DNA of 64,000 bases, taken from contig JAHCHW010000004.1 in assembly GCA_026129525.1 (NCBI GenBank), forward strand, positions 124,001 through 188,000, written 5' to 3'. The DNA is from Chitinophagales bacterium. Its GTDB lineage: Bacteria > Bacteroidota > Bacteroidia > Chitinophagales > LD1. Numbering within the stretch: the stretch's first letter is position 1; the number at the start of each line of letters is the position of its first letter. Below the pieces are notes generated by a model that worked only from the letters and a program-made list of their open reading frames with translations, did not search any database and was not told where the DNA came from. Of this stretch, positions 40,909-51,100 are shown piece by piece. A program made the translations under genes and the position numbers.

Positions 40909-40938
40909 TTGACTATGCCCTAAAACCATATTACTTTG
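40909..40938 (+). promoter_or_regulatory. Near-consensus promoter before the REC-PAS-kinase gene
   Basis: TTG (40909-40911), 19 nt, then TTACTTTG (40931-40938), one mismatch to TAnnTTTG. The ATG is at 40944, so transcription from this box would give a very short or absent leader. Confidence 0.4.
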
Positions 40939-40943
40939 TTGCA

Positions 40944-42713
40944 ATGGCAATGGCGCAGCAACGCTCTATTTTACTGCTCGATACCGATGAAAAAAGCGCA
41001 CAGGATATACAGCGCTTTTTAAAGGTAAGTGCGTTTGCTTTCGGGTTGAGCCATGCGGCTGATACCGATGACGCGCTCAGCTATCTTAAAAACCATCAGC
41101 CCAATCTTATTTTGCTCGATGCCGGTTTTGCCGCACTGCCTAAGTATGAAGAGGTGCGAAAAATTGCAGAAGGATATAAAATTCCGGTTATCCTTTTGTC
41201 GGAAACAGCATCGCCTGCGTTGAAAGCACAAGCCGAAAAAGCAGGTGCTGACGATTTTTTGCTGAAGAATAAAGTGAATCTTTTCAGCCTTCAGAAAATT
41301 ATTGTGAATACTTTAAAACTGAACGAAACTACAGGTCGCTTAGATAACGCAGTGGAAGAATACACTGCCCGTCACGAGACTTTTTCTACCATCCTCAATC
41401 GCGTTTCGGAAGGGGTGATGATAATTAATGCCGACAACCATATTCGCTTTGCTAATGAGCGCGCTTACAAAATTTTGGGCGAAGAAGGTATTCGTCAACA
41501 CATGCGCGATTTTTTGTTGTACCGCGAAATAGATGCCGAAGAAACCATCTCATTTAAAGGAAAACAATCCATAACCATTCGCATAAGTCCCATTGAATGG
41601 CAGCATGAACATGCCAACCTTGTTATACTTCAAAAGGTAGCGGCTGGGCAACCTGAGGCAGAAACATCTTCCTTGCTGAATGTAATATCAATGCTATTAG
41701 ATAGTATTGATATGAGCGTAGTGTTGCTCAGAAACAATCGCGTAGTATTTGCCAATAAACATGCTGCGGCTCAACTTTATTTCAGGCAAAAAGAATTGGA
41801 AGGCAAAAAGCTCAACGACATTTTTGGCAGCGAAGACGAAATGCTTGGTTCTTCTTCCTTGCAAAACTTCATGAGCGAAAAGCGCTCATCAGGGGTAGTG
41901 AAGGTTTCCGATGGCTCCACCCGTCCGGTTGATTATTTAATTCGTTACCTAAACCTTGACGATGAGCTATACCGTATTGTATCGTTTACCTTGAAAGACA
42001 TTTCGCCCGAAACAGAAATTCCGAAAGCCCGAGAAGAAAAAGACCATTTTTCTACCGATGATGTATTGCACCTTGCTTCGCACGATTTACGCGAGCCGGT
42101 TCGCACCATTCTTAACTATGTGCAGTTAATAGCCGACCACCTTAGCAAAGAAAAATATGAGCAGGCGATTGAGTATGCCGGTTATGCGAAAGATGCTGCC
42201 GCCCGCATGGATAAATTGCTCAGCGATTTGAAAGTGTACATTGCTTTAAGCGATTACGCTTTTACCATGAGCAAAATTTCGATGAAGCTGTTGGTGAACG
42301 ATGTGCTGAAAAATTTGAAGCAGCGTATTGAAGAAACCGGTGCCGTGGTAAATGTGGCAGCCCTGCCCGATATAAGTGGCGACCGCGAACTGGTAGAAAA
42401 GCTACTGTACCATTTAGTAGATAATTCGCTTCGTTTTCACCGCAAAACCAACCCTGTTGTGGATATTGGCTTCGATAAGTACGAAGGCAACGTGGTATTT
42501 TGCGTTCGCGACAACGGCATAGGTATCGCAAAAAAGTATCACCAAAAGGTCTTTGAATTATTTGAGCGATTGAACAGGGTGGACGAATTTCCCGGTAATG
42601 GTTTGGGACTGCCCATCTGCAAAAAAATTGTAGAACTGCACGGAGGCAAAATTTGGGTAGAAAGTTTACCCGGTGCAGGAAGCAGTTTCTATTTCACCCT
42701 TCGCGGAAAATAA
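40944..42713 (+). CDS. Hybrid sensor histidine kinase: REC-PAS-PAS-HisKA-HATPase
   Basis: 589 residues from the ATG at 40944; the open frame goes 17 codons further but the promoter box lies in that stretch. Order: receiver domain (about 8-125; acidic Asp13, Asp15; phospho-acceptor Asp59 in LILLDAGFAAL; Ser in VILLSETAS; Lys in FLLKNKV), one PAS (about 145-235), a second PAS (about 255-360, VVLLRNNRVVFANKHAA), a dimerisation helix with His380 in LASHDLREPVRTILNYVQL, and a HATPase domain (N-box LYHLVDNSLRF, G1 VRDNGIGIAK, G2 GNGLGLPICKKIVELHGG). No transmembrane segment: cytosolic. The receiver at the N-terminus suggests it is itself controlled by another kinase. It is followed by the zinc-ribbon and MORN genes on the same strand. 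Confidence 0.92.
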   Translation: MAMAQQRSILLLDTDEKSAQDIQRFLKVSAFAFGLSHAADTDDALSYLKNHQPNLILLDAGFAALPKYEEVRKIAEGYKIPVILLSETASPALKAQAEKAGADDFLLKNKVNLFSLQKIIVNTLKLNETTGRLDNAVEEYTARHETFSTILNRVSEGVMIINADNHIRFANERAYKILGEEGIRQHMRDFLLYREIDAEETISFKGKQSITIRISPIEWQHEHANLVILQKVAAGQPEAETSSLLNVISMLLDSIDMSVVLLRNNRVVFANKHAAAQLYFRQKELEGKKLNDIFGSEDEMLGSSSLQNFMSEKRSSGVVKVSDGSTRPVDYLIRYLNLDDELYRIVSFTLKDISPETEIPKAREEKDHFSTDDVLHLASHDLREPVRTILNYVQLIADHLSKEKYEQAIEYAGYAKDAAARMDKLLSDLKVYIALSDYAFTMSKISMKLLVNDVLKNLKQRIEETGAVVNVAALPDISGDRELVEKLLYHLVDNSLRFHRKTNPVVDIGFDKYEGNVVFCVRDNGIGIAKKYHQKVFELFERLNRVDEFPGNGLGLPICKKIVELHGGKIWVESLPGAGSSFYFTLRGK

Positions 42714-42757
42714 TTCGGGTTACACTTTGCCGCTGACGTTTTCTCACGGAAAACGAA

Positions 42758-43945
42758 ATGAAAAAGTTCTGCAGCGAATGCGGTCATCCGCTCGAAATCA
42801 GCAAAAAATTTTGCAGCGACTGCGGCAATGCCAATCCTTTCTTTACGCTCAGCCTTGAAATTCCCAATGCCCGGTCGGGTGCTATTGACACCCTTCTTGC
42901 CCGCAAGGAAAGCATAGAAAAAGAACTGGAAGAAATTAAACGCGAGCAGGAAGAAAATTTGCGTAAAGAAAAGTTCCGTGCCGAAATGGAAGAATTGGAG
43001 CGGCAGCGTATGGCGCGCATGGAAAAGGAGAAAGAAATTAAAGAGCGTTTTGAGCGCGAGAAAATTGAAGCTGTTTTCAAAAAAGAACTGCAACAGGTAA
43101 AAGAAGAAAATGAACAGTACAAAAAGCAAACTACCGACCTGCTGAAAGAATTACGGCAGGTAATTTTTCAGATTGATGAAGAGAACCGTAAACTGAAAGA
43201 AGAAGTTTTACAGATTGCCAAAGCACAACCTGTGCAAACTTCTGTTGAAGAAAAGACAGTGGCAGTGGTAGCGGAAGAAATATTCGTTCCGCCAACGGTT
43301 GAAGAAATGGCTGTTGCACAGGAGAACAGTTTGGCAGAAATGCACGAAGAAGAGAAACCTGTTAGTGCCAACAACACCGTTAAATGGGGCTTGGCAGTCG
43401 TTCTCTTTTTAGCTTTGGTTTCAACAGCAACACTCGCACATTTTTATTTTTCGCAGCAAACCGATAACACTCCTAAAGCAACAGCAATAGAACAACAGCC
43501 GGTAAGCGAACCCGAGCCTGCCGTACTTCCTGTTGCAACTGAAGAACCGGTTGCCGAAACTGAAAACCATACAGCAACCATAACAAGTGAACCTGCATCA
43601 ACCTCAGCAATTCCTGCAACCGATAAACCTGTAACCGCTACAACACCGGTTGTTGCCGAAAAACCGAAAGAGAAATCTGCTGCTTTCAGTTTAAGTGTAT
43701 TGCAGGCGCGCACCGATTTAATCGGACAAAAATTATCGGGCTGCGGCATTACGCTCTCTACTGTTTCTGAAGTGCAAAACATTAGTAATCCGGTATTGGT
43801 TGAAAACTCGGCAGCATCGGGTTATCTGAAATATAAACTCACCATGAATGTTACACAAGGAGGAGAAACGTATTATGTAACACCGTATCTCTATTATTCA
43901 CCGGCCGGAAAATTTATGCGGGTGGATGCATCTAATTGCGAATAA
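42758..43945 (+). CDS. Zinc-ribbon/coiled-coil single-pass membrane protein
   Basis: 395 residues, modular. It has a four-Cys zinc ribbon at the N-terminus (CSEC at 5-8, CSDC at 19-22), then a long highly charged coiled coil (about 50-155, E/K/R heptads), a Glu/Val-rich linker, one transmembrane helix (about 210-231, WGLAVVLFLALVSTATLAHFYF), a Pro/Thr/Ala/Glu-rich stretch (about 235-310) and a C-terminal globular domain (about 312-395, FSLSVLQARTDLIGQKLSGCGIT...YVTPYLYYSPAGKFMRVDASNCE) with two cysteines that may pair. Topology is probably cytosolic N-terminus with a periplasmic C-terminal domain. I do not recognise the C-terminal domain. It is 44 bp after the kinase and overlaps the upstream extension of the MORN frame, with the MORN start 11 bp after its stop, so an operon is likely. 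Confidence 0.8.
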   Translation: MKKFCSECGHPLEISKKFCSDCGNANPFFTLSLEIPNARSGAIDTLLARKESIEKELEEIKREQEENLRKEKFRAEMEELERQRMARMEKEKEIKERFEREKIEAVFKKELQQVKEENEQYKKQTTDLLKELRQVIFQIDEENRKLKEEVLQIAKAQPVQTSVEEKTVAVVAEEIFVPPTVEEMAVAQENSLAEMHEEEKPVSANNTVKWGLAVVLFLALVSTATLAHFYFSQQTDNTPKATAIEQQPVSEPEPAVLPVATEEPVAETENHTATITSEPASTSAIPATDKPVTATTPVVAEKPKEKSAAFSLSVLQARTDLIGQKLSGCGITLSTVSEVQNISNPVLVENSAASGYLKYKLTMNVTQGGETYYVTPYLYYSPAGKFMRVDASNCE

Positions 43946-43956
43946 AAAGGGAACTA

Positions 43957-45189
43957 ATGAAACAACTTTTACTCGTTATTCTTCTAACTATTATAACCGG
44001 CAAGTTTGTAAGTGCTCAGGACTACCTCAACGGTAAATTGCTCGATAGTAAAGGCACTGAAACTTCTGTTCTATACGACCGCACCCAACTTACAATAAGC
44101 GGCAGTGTTTTTCAGTCGGTGTATAAGGTTTTTCAAAGCAACCGCAAGTTGGTTTACACGCTTACAGCAACGCATGATAAATCGAAATCGCTCATTTTTC
44201 TGGCGCTTAAAACCGAGGGGGCAGGTTCTAAAGGTTTTACGGTTAAATACGATGCTGATGAAAGCGGGTTGATTTTTAACGACCAAAGTAATACCGATAC
44301 GGTTTGTAATGTGTACACTGCGTACCGCTACCTGTTTTCGTTTGCCGATGCAAATTTGGACTACCCGGTGCTGCACCGCATAAAAACCGATGATGACAAT
44401 GTGTTGCTTCTCGATCCGGTTTCGCGCATACGGTTAAAAATGCATAAGGAAGCAGTTAAACAGTTGGATATAACAAGCCCTAAGAAAGAAGCGCCCAAGT
44501 CCATTGCATACAAACTGAATTCGAGCGATCCGCTTTGTAATCAGGTATTTGAACAAAAAGTTTTGTTGTATAAAAACAATGTAGCGTTAAGCGACAGCAT
44601 AGGGAAAGTGCGGGCGCTGTTGCAAAAAGAAGTAATGAATAGGTTTAAAACCAACAAAGTGTTTGCCGATGAACGGAAATACTCGGGCGAACAAAAAGGC
44701 GGTACACCCAACGGCAGCGGGTTGTTAATAGAAAACGGCAACATCTATTTCGGAACATTTAAAGCCGGAAAGTTTGTAAGCGGCAAAGTAGCCATCAAAT
44801 ACAATGCGTACGAATATATTGGCGAGTATGCTTCGGGCTATCCGAATGGTTTTGGTTGGGTGAAATACACTAACGGCAGTTACCTGATGGGCAATTTTGT
44901 AAATGGCATAATGCGTAATGGAATATCGTTGGCAAAAGACAAATCTGCCGAAACATTTTTCGGAACGTTTGCCGATAACCAACGTTCGGGCTATGGGGAG
45001 TTACGCAACGCCAACGGCAATCTTTATTTCGGAGATTTTGTAAACGGAAAACTGGTAAAAGGAATTACCAAAGAAGTGGACCAGTTTGGCTATGCCGGGT
45101 ACTTTAAAATAGAAAACGGCATCAAATCCTCCATTGACCAGCAACTTGCCGAAGAGTTTTTTGATGCCGTTTTTGTAGCGAGCAACTAA
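43957..45189 (+). CDS. Exported MORN-repeat protein
   Basis: 410 residues from the ATG at 43957, which has AAAAAGGGA upstream; the frame extends seven codons into the previous gene. The signal peptide is MKQLLLVILLTIITGKFVSAQ. The first ~210 residues are an unassigned beta-rich domain followed by a helical stretch. About 235-385 are MORN-type repeats (NGSGLLIENGNIYFGTFKAGKF, YEYIGEYASGYPNGFGWVKYTNGSYLMGNFVNG, FFGTFADNQRSGYGELRNANGNLYFGDFVNGK). MORN repeats often bind lipids or other proteins. Last gene of the kinase/zinc-ribbon/MORN group, ending 2 bp before the convergent ndk gene. Confidence 0.85.
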   Translation: MKQLLLVILLTIITGKFVSAQDYLNGKLLDSKGTETSVLYDRTQLTISGSVFQSVYKVFQSNRKLVYTLTATHDKSKSLIFLALKTEGAGSKGFTVKYDADESGLIFNDQSNTDTVCNVYTAYRYLFSFADANLDYPVLHRIKTDDDNVLLLDPVSRIRLKMHKEAVKQLDITSPKKEAPKSIAYKLNSSDPLCNQVFEQKVLLYKNNVALSDSIGKVRALLQKEVMNRFKTNKVFADERKYSGEQKGGTPNGSGLLIENGNIYFGTFKAGKFVSGKVAIKYNAYEYIGEYASGYPNGFGWVKYTNGSYLMGNFVNGIMRNGISLAKDKSAETFFGTFADNQRSGYGELRNANGNLYFGDFVNGKLVKGITKEVDQFGYAGYFKIENGIKSSIDQQLAEEFFDAVFVASN

Positions 45190-45191
45190 GC

Positions 45192-45611
45192 TTAAAATCT
45201 TTCCAATCCGCTGAAATGAAAAGCGGCTTCAATAGCGGCATTTTCATCGCTGTCGCTGCCGTGTATGGCGTTGCGCTCAATACTTGTGGCAAACAGTTTG
45301 CGAATAGTGCCTTCTGCCGCTTTTTCGGGATTAGTAGCACCAATCAGTTTTCTGAAATCTTCTACGGCATTGTCTTTTTCTAAAATAGCCGCCACAATAG
45401 GCCCCTCGGTCATAAAATCAACCAGCTCGCCAAAAAAAGGTTTCTCTTTGTGGATAGCGTAAAATTCTTCGGCTTTCCGTTTAGGCAAGCGGGTAAGTTT
45501 CATTGCCTGAATTTTAAAACCGGCTCCAATTATCTGGTCAATTATTTTTCCGGTATGTCCGTCAGCCACTGCATCGGGCTTAATCATAGTAAGTGTAATT
45601 CTTCCTGCCAT
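45192..45611 (-). CDS. ndk: Nucleoside diphosphate kinase
   Basis: Transfers the terminal phosphate of ATP to nucleoside diphosphates through a phosphohistidine. 139 residues, usual length. It begins [20 protein letters not shown]. The active-site histidine is His117 in [20 protein letters not shown], and the nucleotide-binding loop is in [18 protein letters not shown]. Cytosolic. The end abuts the MORN gene (2 bp), so transcripts converge without a terminator between them. The 151-bp gap on its 5' side shows nothing I recognise. Confidence 0.97.
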   Translation of the reverse strand: MAGRITLTMIKPDAVADGHTGKIIDQIIGAGFKIQAMKLTRLPKRKAEEFYAIHKEKPFFGELVDFMTEGPIVAAILEKDNAVEDFRKLIGATNPEKAAEGTIRKLFATSIERNAIHGSDSDENAAIEAAFHFSGLERF

Positions 45612-45762
45612 TTCAAAGTTGTTTGTCGTTTAAAAATCGCGGGCGAATGTATATGCAGTTGGGGAGTTTTCCAAAAGGGAGAAAAAGGAGAGTCCCCGTA
45701 ATTACAGAAGAATAAGTGTGGGTATTGAATGGCAGTTGCAACCTACGTGCCCATTTTCAAAT

Positions 45763-46560
45763 TTAGGGAGCAATGCTTTTTATTTTGGTTAGGACAAAAT
45801 CTTGGTGGCATCTTTCATCAACCGCAACATAAACAGCCGAAAGCAAAAAGCCCATTCTAAAAATGCCATCGGGAAAAGCCACCATAAAGGACAGGCAAAC
45901 TACTACAATCAACCATAAACTGCCTATGGCTATCAATGGGCGCGAAAAAAATCCGAAAATCAATAGTAGCCCTAAGGTTGTATCGGTGTAACCACTGTAA
46001 AAAACCATTTTGTTTGCTGTTTCTTCCGAAAGTACCTGTGAGGCAAGCTCAATATGCGCTCCTTTTAAGCCAAAGAAACCTAGGGAGGCTAAACCGTGAG
46101 CAAGGAAAGCAAAGGCTATTCCATAGCGAAGCAACGGATAATACTTCTTCCCATTCTTATAAAACAACCATAGGAAAACCGTATAGAATATCCATGCAAA
46201 CCTCCTGAACGATTCGGCAAAACCAAAAGTAGCGCCCGTTTTTTTCATAAAAAATATCCAGCCTGCCGTAGCAACAGTCAATAGATAGAAAAAAACGATT
46301 GCCAACACATATCTGCCCGCAATACCCGAAAGAATAAGAACCGCAAAAAGTAAATCTACGGTACCCTGAATTTGCAAAAACCGTTCAGGCGGTAGGTGAA
46401 AAAAATTAACAGACTCAAAAATGCGATAATGCAATTCGTAGCCGGGGCTGAAACCTAGCGAAACCAATCCATGCCCGGTGAAAGTAAAAAACAATACAAC
46501 CCGGAAGAACAATATCGAATTGTCAGTAAGAAGGCGGTGAACGGTTTTAAAAAACTGCAT
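45763..46560 (-). CDS. Membrane protein made of two DoxX-like halves
   Basis: 265 residues with about eight hydrophobic helices. Two halves repeat each other: first half FTGHGLVSLGFSPGYELHYRIFE, then IQGTVDLLFAVLILSGIAGRYVLAIVFFYLLTV; second half FLAHGLASLGFFGLKGAHIELAS, then YTDTTLGLLLIFGFFSRPLIAIGSLWLIVV. The HG(L)xSLG signature and the second-helix pattern fit the DoxX/DoxD superfamily (four helices each), so this looks like an internal duplication and fusion. DoxX proteins are linked to quinone or thiol redox processes, but function here is unknown. It is monocistronic. Confidence 0.75.
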   Translation of the reverse strand: MQFFKTVHRLLTDNSILFFRVVLFFTFTGHGLVSLGFSPGYELHYRIFESVNFFHLPPERFLQIQGTVDLLFAVLILSGIAGRYVLAIVFFYLLTVATAGWIFFMKKTGATFGFAESFRRFAWIFYTVFLWLFYKNGKKYYPLLRYGIAFAFLAHGLASLGFFGLKGAHIELASQVLSEETANKMVFYSGYTDTTLGLLLIFGFFSRPLIAIGSLWLIVVVCLSFMVAFPDGIFRMGFLLSAVYVAVDERCHQDFVLTKIKSIAP

Positions 46561-46656
46561 GGCATCAAAGGTTAAAAATTGGTGTGGTAAAAAAAATTTG
46601 GTCGAACCCCTAATTAAATTTAGTTTTCACATGCGATACATAACCAATATCCCAAG

Positions 46657-48093
46657 ATGTTTACACTGTATAACACGAAGCGAGTTGCCATTCTTTTTCT
46701 CTTTTTGAGTTTCGCAGGCACAGTTGCTTCGCAGTTTATTCAAAAAGCTATTGGAGCCGAAAGTTTCGAAAAGGGCAGTGCTATAAAGTTGCTGCCGGAT
46801 GGAGGCTACATAATTGCCGGTGAAACCGAAAGTTTCGGATTAACGGAACGCGATATGTTGCTGACTCGCACAGATAGTCTCGGCAATTTGCTTTGGTCAA
46901 AAACATTTGGCGGACCCGAGCGCGAAACAGTAAACGATGTAATGCCCATGCCTGATGGCGGTTTTCTGTTGACTTCAGAAAAATACCAGCCCAACAAACA
47001 AGAAGGGGAAAATTTAACGCTGATAAAAACCGATGCCAATGGTAACATTCAGTGGAAGAAAATTTATGACGAAGGCGGTAACGAAACTGAAGGGTTTGCC
47101 ATGCACGCTACCCCGGATAAAGCGTACATCATAGCCGGTATGACTAAGAGTATGACCATGGTGTCGGATGCTTTTTTCTCTATGCGCTCCGAAAATCAAT
47201 TCGCTTATCTTTTAAAAGTAGATAGCAAAGGAAACAAGCTATGGTCGAAAAAATTTGAATACGGAGGGGCGAATGTTTCCTCAACAGCTACCTCGGTAGC
47301 TATTGCAGCAGATGGATCTTATTTAGTAGCCGGTAACATTGGCAAGAAAGGTAAAACTGATAAAAAAATTGAAAAGCCGGCACAGCAGGTAAATATGGAA
47401 GAAATAAGGACAGCCCTTTTGCTGAAAGTAAAACCCAACGGACAACTTTTATGGTCGCGCGAAATTGAAGCCAACAAAATTACCATGGGTTTTTCGGTTA
47501 TTGAAACGAAAAACGGAGGAATTGTATTGGCGGGAAATACTAATGTTTCTTCCAATAACATGGACGTATTTATAACAACTTTCGACAATAAAGGCAATCT
47601 GCTATGGTCGAAAACTTATGGTGCTGCAAAGTTTGAATCGGTAGCCGATGTGGTAGAAACACCCGATGGCGGTTTAGTGGTAAGTGCCATGACCTATAGT
47701 TTTGGAAACAACATAAGCGATGTGCTGCTGTTTAAAACCGATGCCAGCGGAAATTTACAATGGGCTAAAACTTACGGAGGGCATAACGAAGAGTATCCTT
47801 CGAAATTAATTTTGGCAAACAATAAACTTGTAACTGTTGGTTCTACTGCCAGCAATGGCAGTGAAAGTTTTGATGTGCTTTTAATGAGTACCGGTTTAAA
47901 CGGTACCGGTTTATGTTGGGGAAACGAAGTGAAGCTCGCTACCGCTAACTTTCAACCGGTGGTAACGAGCATAGCAACTGCTAAAATGGAAATAGTGGAG
48001 CAGGGCATATTGCCCCCTAACATGAAAAAGCCTGATGCAGCAAATATTGTTGAACAACGCAGAATTTTCAAGAATAAAGAACTTTGCAAGTAA
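46657..48093 (+). CDS. Secreted beta-propeller-like repeat protein
   Basis: 478 residues with signal peptide near residues 1-25 (KRVAILFLFLSFAGTVASQ). The mature part has about seven repeats of about 50 residues of the type PDGGYIIAGETxSxGxxxxDxLLxKTDxxGNLLWSKTFGG (for example LLPDGGYIIAGETESFG, TPDGGLVVSAMTYSFGNNISDVLLFKTDASGNLQWAKTYGG), a pattern typical of predicted surface beta-propellers in Bacteroidota. There is no T9SS C-terminal domain of its own; the C-terminal ~60 residues (VTSIATAKMEIVEQGILPPNMKK...) are not repetitive. The gene is followed after 9 bp by the 1528-residue SprB-repeat gene, so the two are one operon and may form a surface complex. Confidence 0.82.
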   Translation: MFTLYNTKRVAILFLFLSFAGTVASQFIQKAIGAESFEKGSAIKLLPDGGYIIAGETESFGLTERDMLLTRTDSLGNLLWSKTFGGPERETVNDVMPMPDGGFLLTSEKYQPNKQEGENLTLIKTDANGNIQWKKIYDEGGNETEGFAMHATPDKAYIIAGMTKSMTMVSDAFFSMRSENQFAYLLKVDSKGNKLWSKKFEYGGANVSSTATSVAIAADGSYLVAGNIGKKGKTDKKIEKPAQQVNMEEIRTALLLKVKPNGQLLWSREIEANKITMGFSVIETKNGGIVLAGNTNVSSNNMDVFITTFDNKGNLLWSKTYGAAKFESVADVVETPDGGLVVSAMTYSFGNNISDVLLFKTDASGNLQWAKTYGGHNEEYPSKLILANNKLVTVGSTASNGSESFDVLLMSTGLNGTGLCWGNEVKLATANFQPVVTSIATAKMEIVEQGILPPNMKKPDAANIVEQRRIFKNKELCK

Positions 48094-48102
48094 CACTTTC
48101 GA

Positions 48103-51100
48103 ATGAAGGTTGCCTTACATAAAGCAAGATACTTGCTGACAATTTTGATGCTGTTAGTTACGGCAGAGTTATGGTCAAACGGCTGTACCGGTTCGTGGTT
48201 TACCATGCAGTATTCCCCTTGGTGTAATTGCTGGCAGGTATGTGGCAATTACATTAGCGACTGCGATGAAATTGTAAGTTTAAGTTGGAATTTTGGTGAC
48301 GGCACCACCGCCACCGGACCAAGCCCCTGCCATCAGTTTCCGGGACCCGGAACCTATACAGTAACAATGACGGTGGTGGCATACTGTCATAATTCCTTCT
48401 TTAATTTATTTACCAGCACCTGCCACATTACACAGCAGGTAACAGTTACCAATACTACTCCTCCTTTACAGGCAAATTTTGTGGCAGATACACCCTGCTT
48501 GGGAGAACCCACACATTTTACGGCTACTCCCATTACGCCATCCGGCACTAACACTTTTACATGGGTATGGCCCGATGGTACAACCTCTACCGGTGCCAAC
48601 CCCACCCATGTGTTTGACAGTTGCGGGGCATACGATGTAATGATGATTGTAAGCAATACCACCCCTTGTTGCTCTATTGCCGGAAAGGATACTATCATTA
48701 AAAGAATTTACATTGACTGCAATCCGTTTAATGAATCGAACTCGTTAGGAGAAACAGAACCCTACATACAGGAAAGCAGCGCTTACTTGCAGGTTACATC
48801 GGGTACTTGCCCGGGCGATACCACTCATTTTTTGGTAACCCCCAATGGTTCACTCACTAACTGGCTCTTTGTTTTTCCGGATAGTTCGATGAGTTTTTCG
48901 CCTAACCCGTGGTATGTGTACAACAACTGTCCACCGGCTATTGATTATACCTACATAATATTGTTTACCAACCGAGGTTGTTTGGGAAGAATTGATTCGG
49001 TAACCGGAATTTTTTGTCCGTCTAATGTTCATTTAACATCTACCACAACACTTTGTACCGACCAGTGCAACGGAACAGCCACGGCTGCGCTGGCAGGTGG
49101 TACTCCGCCTTACAGTTATACATGGAGCGATCCGAACAACCAAACCACGGCAACCGCTACAGGCTTGTGTCCGGGCAATTATGTGGTAACAGTTACCGAT
49201 GGTAACGGCTGTACTGCCACTCCTCCACCTGTTACCGTCAACAATTTTCCTTTTCCGTTTTCTACTACGGTAAACCAAAACAACAATTTGTGTTGTAACG
49301 GATGGGCTTGCACTTCGGCAATACTTACCTACACAGGCGGCACACCTCCTTATACCTCATTATGGTCTAATGGCAATACAACTACATCTGTAACCGGATT
49401 GTATGGAGGCAACCAATCGGTTACTTCTACCGATGCACATGGTTGTGTTTACGTAAACTCTTTTGTTGTTCCGGAACCTCCTCCACTTAGTGCTTCCTTC
49501 AATGTTACGAATACCAATTGTGGCACCTGCACCGGCAGTGTAACGGTAGTTCCCGGTGGAGGGAACGGCACTTACACCATTAAATGGTTGAATCCGGCTA
49601 ACATTTTCACCGCTACTATTAATAATTTGTGTGCCGGTGTTTATACGGTAGAAATTTCCGATGCCGCTGTATTCGGCTGCCGCGATACATTTACGGTAAC
49701 GGTGAGTTCAAACGGAGCACAACCCATTACTGCCACTTCCACCAATGCTACCTGCTCTAATATTTGTAACGGCACTGCAACCGTTAATTTTACTGGTGGT
49801 TGCCAAAACCCGCCATGCAATGTGGCATGGTTAGATTCAGCCGGCACTCCAATCGGTCAAACATCCTCCACAGCCACTAATTTGTGTCAGGGCAGCTACA
49901 TAGTGCGTGTTACGAACGGTATAAACTGTATTTCGTTTGCTAATGTTACTATCAATGTTCCCAATCCGATTGTTCCAACCGCCACACCCACTTACAATAC
50001 TTGCGGTACTAATTGCAATGGCACTATTACCGCCAGCGGAACAGGCGGAAGCCCGCCCTACACATACCAATGGTACAATGCAGGAACACTCATAGCCGGG
50101 CAAACAGGTTCAACTATTGGGTCGCTGTGTGCGGGTAGTTACAGTGTTCGCTTTACCGACCAGCAAGGCTGTACAGTTTCGGCTTCCACCAATGTGTTTA
50201 GCAATTCGCTGAATGCAACGGCAAGTGCTACATCGGTTTATTGTAACGGAGATTGTAACGGTATGATTACTTCCATTGCAACCGGGGGTGTTACTCCTTA
50301 TAATTTTCTTTTGCAAAATGCATCGGGCGGAACAGTTTACTCGGGCAACAGTAACATTATTGCGAACCTTTGTGCGGGCAATTACACACTTGTAGTTACC
50401 GATGCGGGGAACTGCTCGGTTAATATTCCTCTTGTTATTTCGCAACCGGCAGCGTTGACCCCTACTCCCACTGCAACAAATCCTTTGTGTTTCGGAAGTT
50501 GTAATGGTGCGGCAACTGTAAGTGTTACGGGCGGAACCTTGCCCTACCAGTATGAGTGGCGTAATTCAACAGGGCAGTTAATCAGTAATTTCTCATCAGT
50601 CAATAATCTGTGTGCAGGAAACTATGCCGTTCAAATTAAAGATTCGAACAACTGCACTACTCCGTTTGTTCCGGTGGTGCTTATCCAACCGGCAAAACTT
50701 CGCGATTCCCTGAACATATTCGACCCCTACTGCATAGGCGGGCAAGGAGCTATCAATTTAACACCTTACGGAGGAACACCACCTTATACATTTAACTGGA
50801 ATAATGGCACTTATAGCACAGAAGATTTAAGTGGATTAGGTTCAGGTACATATATGGTGGTAATAACCGATGCAAATAATTGCACCGCAAAGGATACCGC
50901 TAATTTTGTGCAGTTACCCTTACTGAATGTATCTATTGCGCCTCATTTGTATAGTGGTTACCACTTTAAGTGCTACAATGGTAACGATGGAGAAGTGGTG
51001 GCACATGTAAGCGGAGGATTGCCGCCATACACTTATCAATGGAACGATTCATTGAATTCTACAGCCGATTCTATCTATGGCTTACCACCGGGCACTTATA

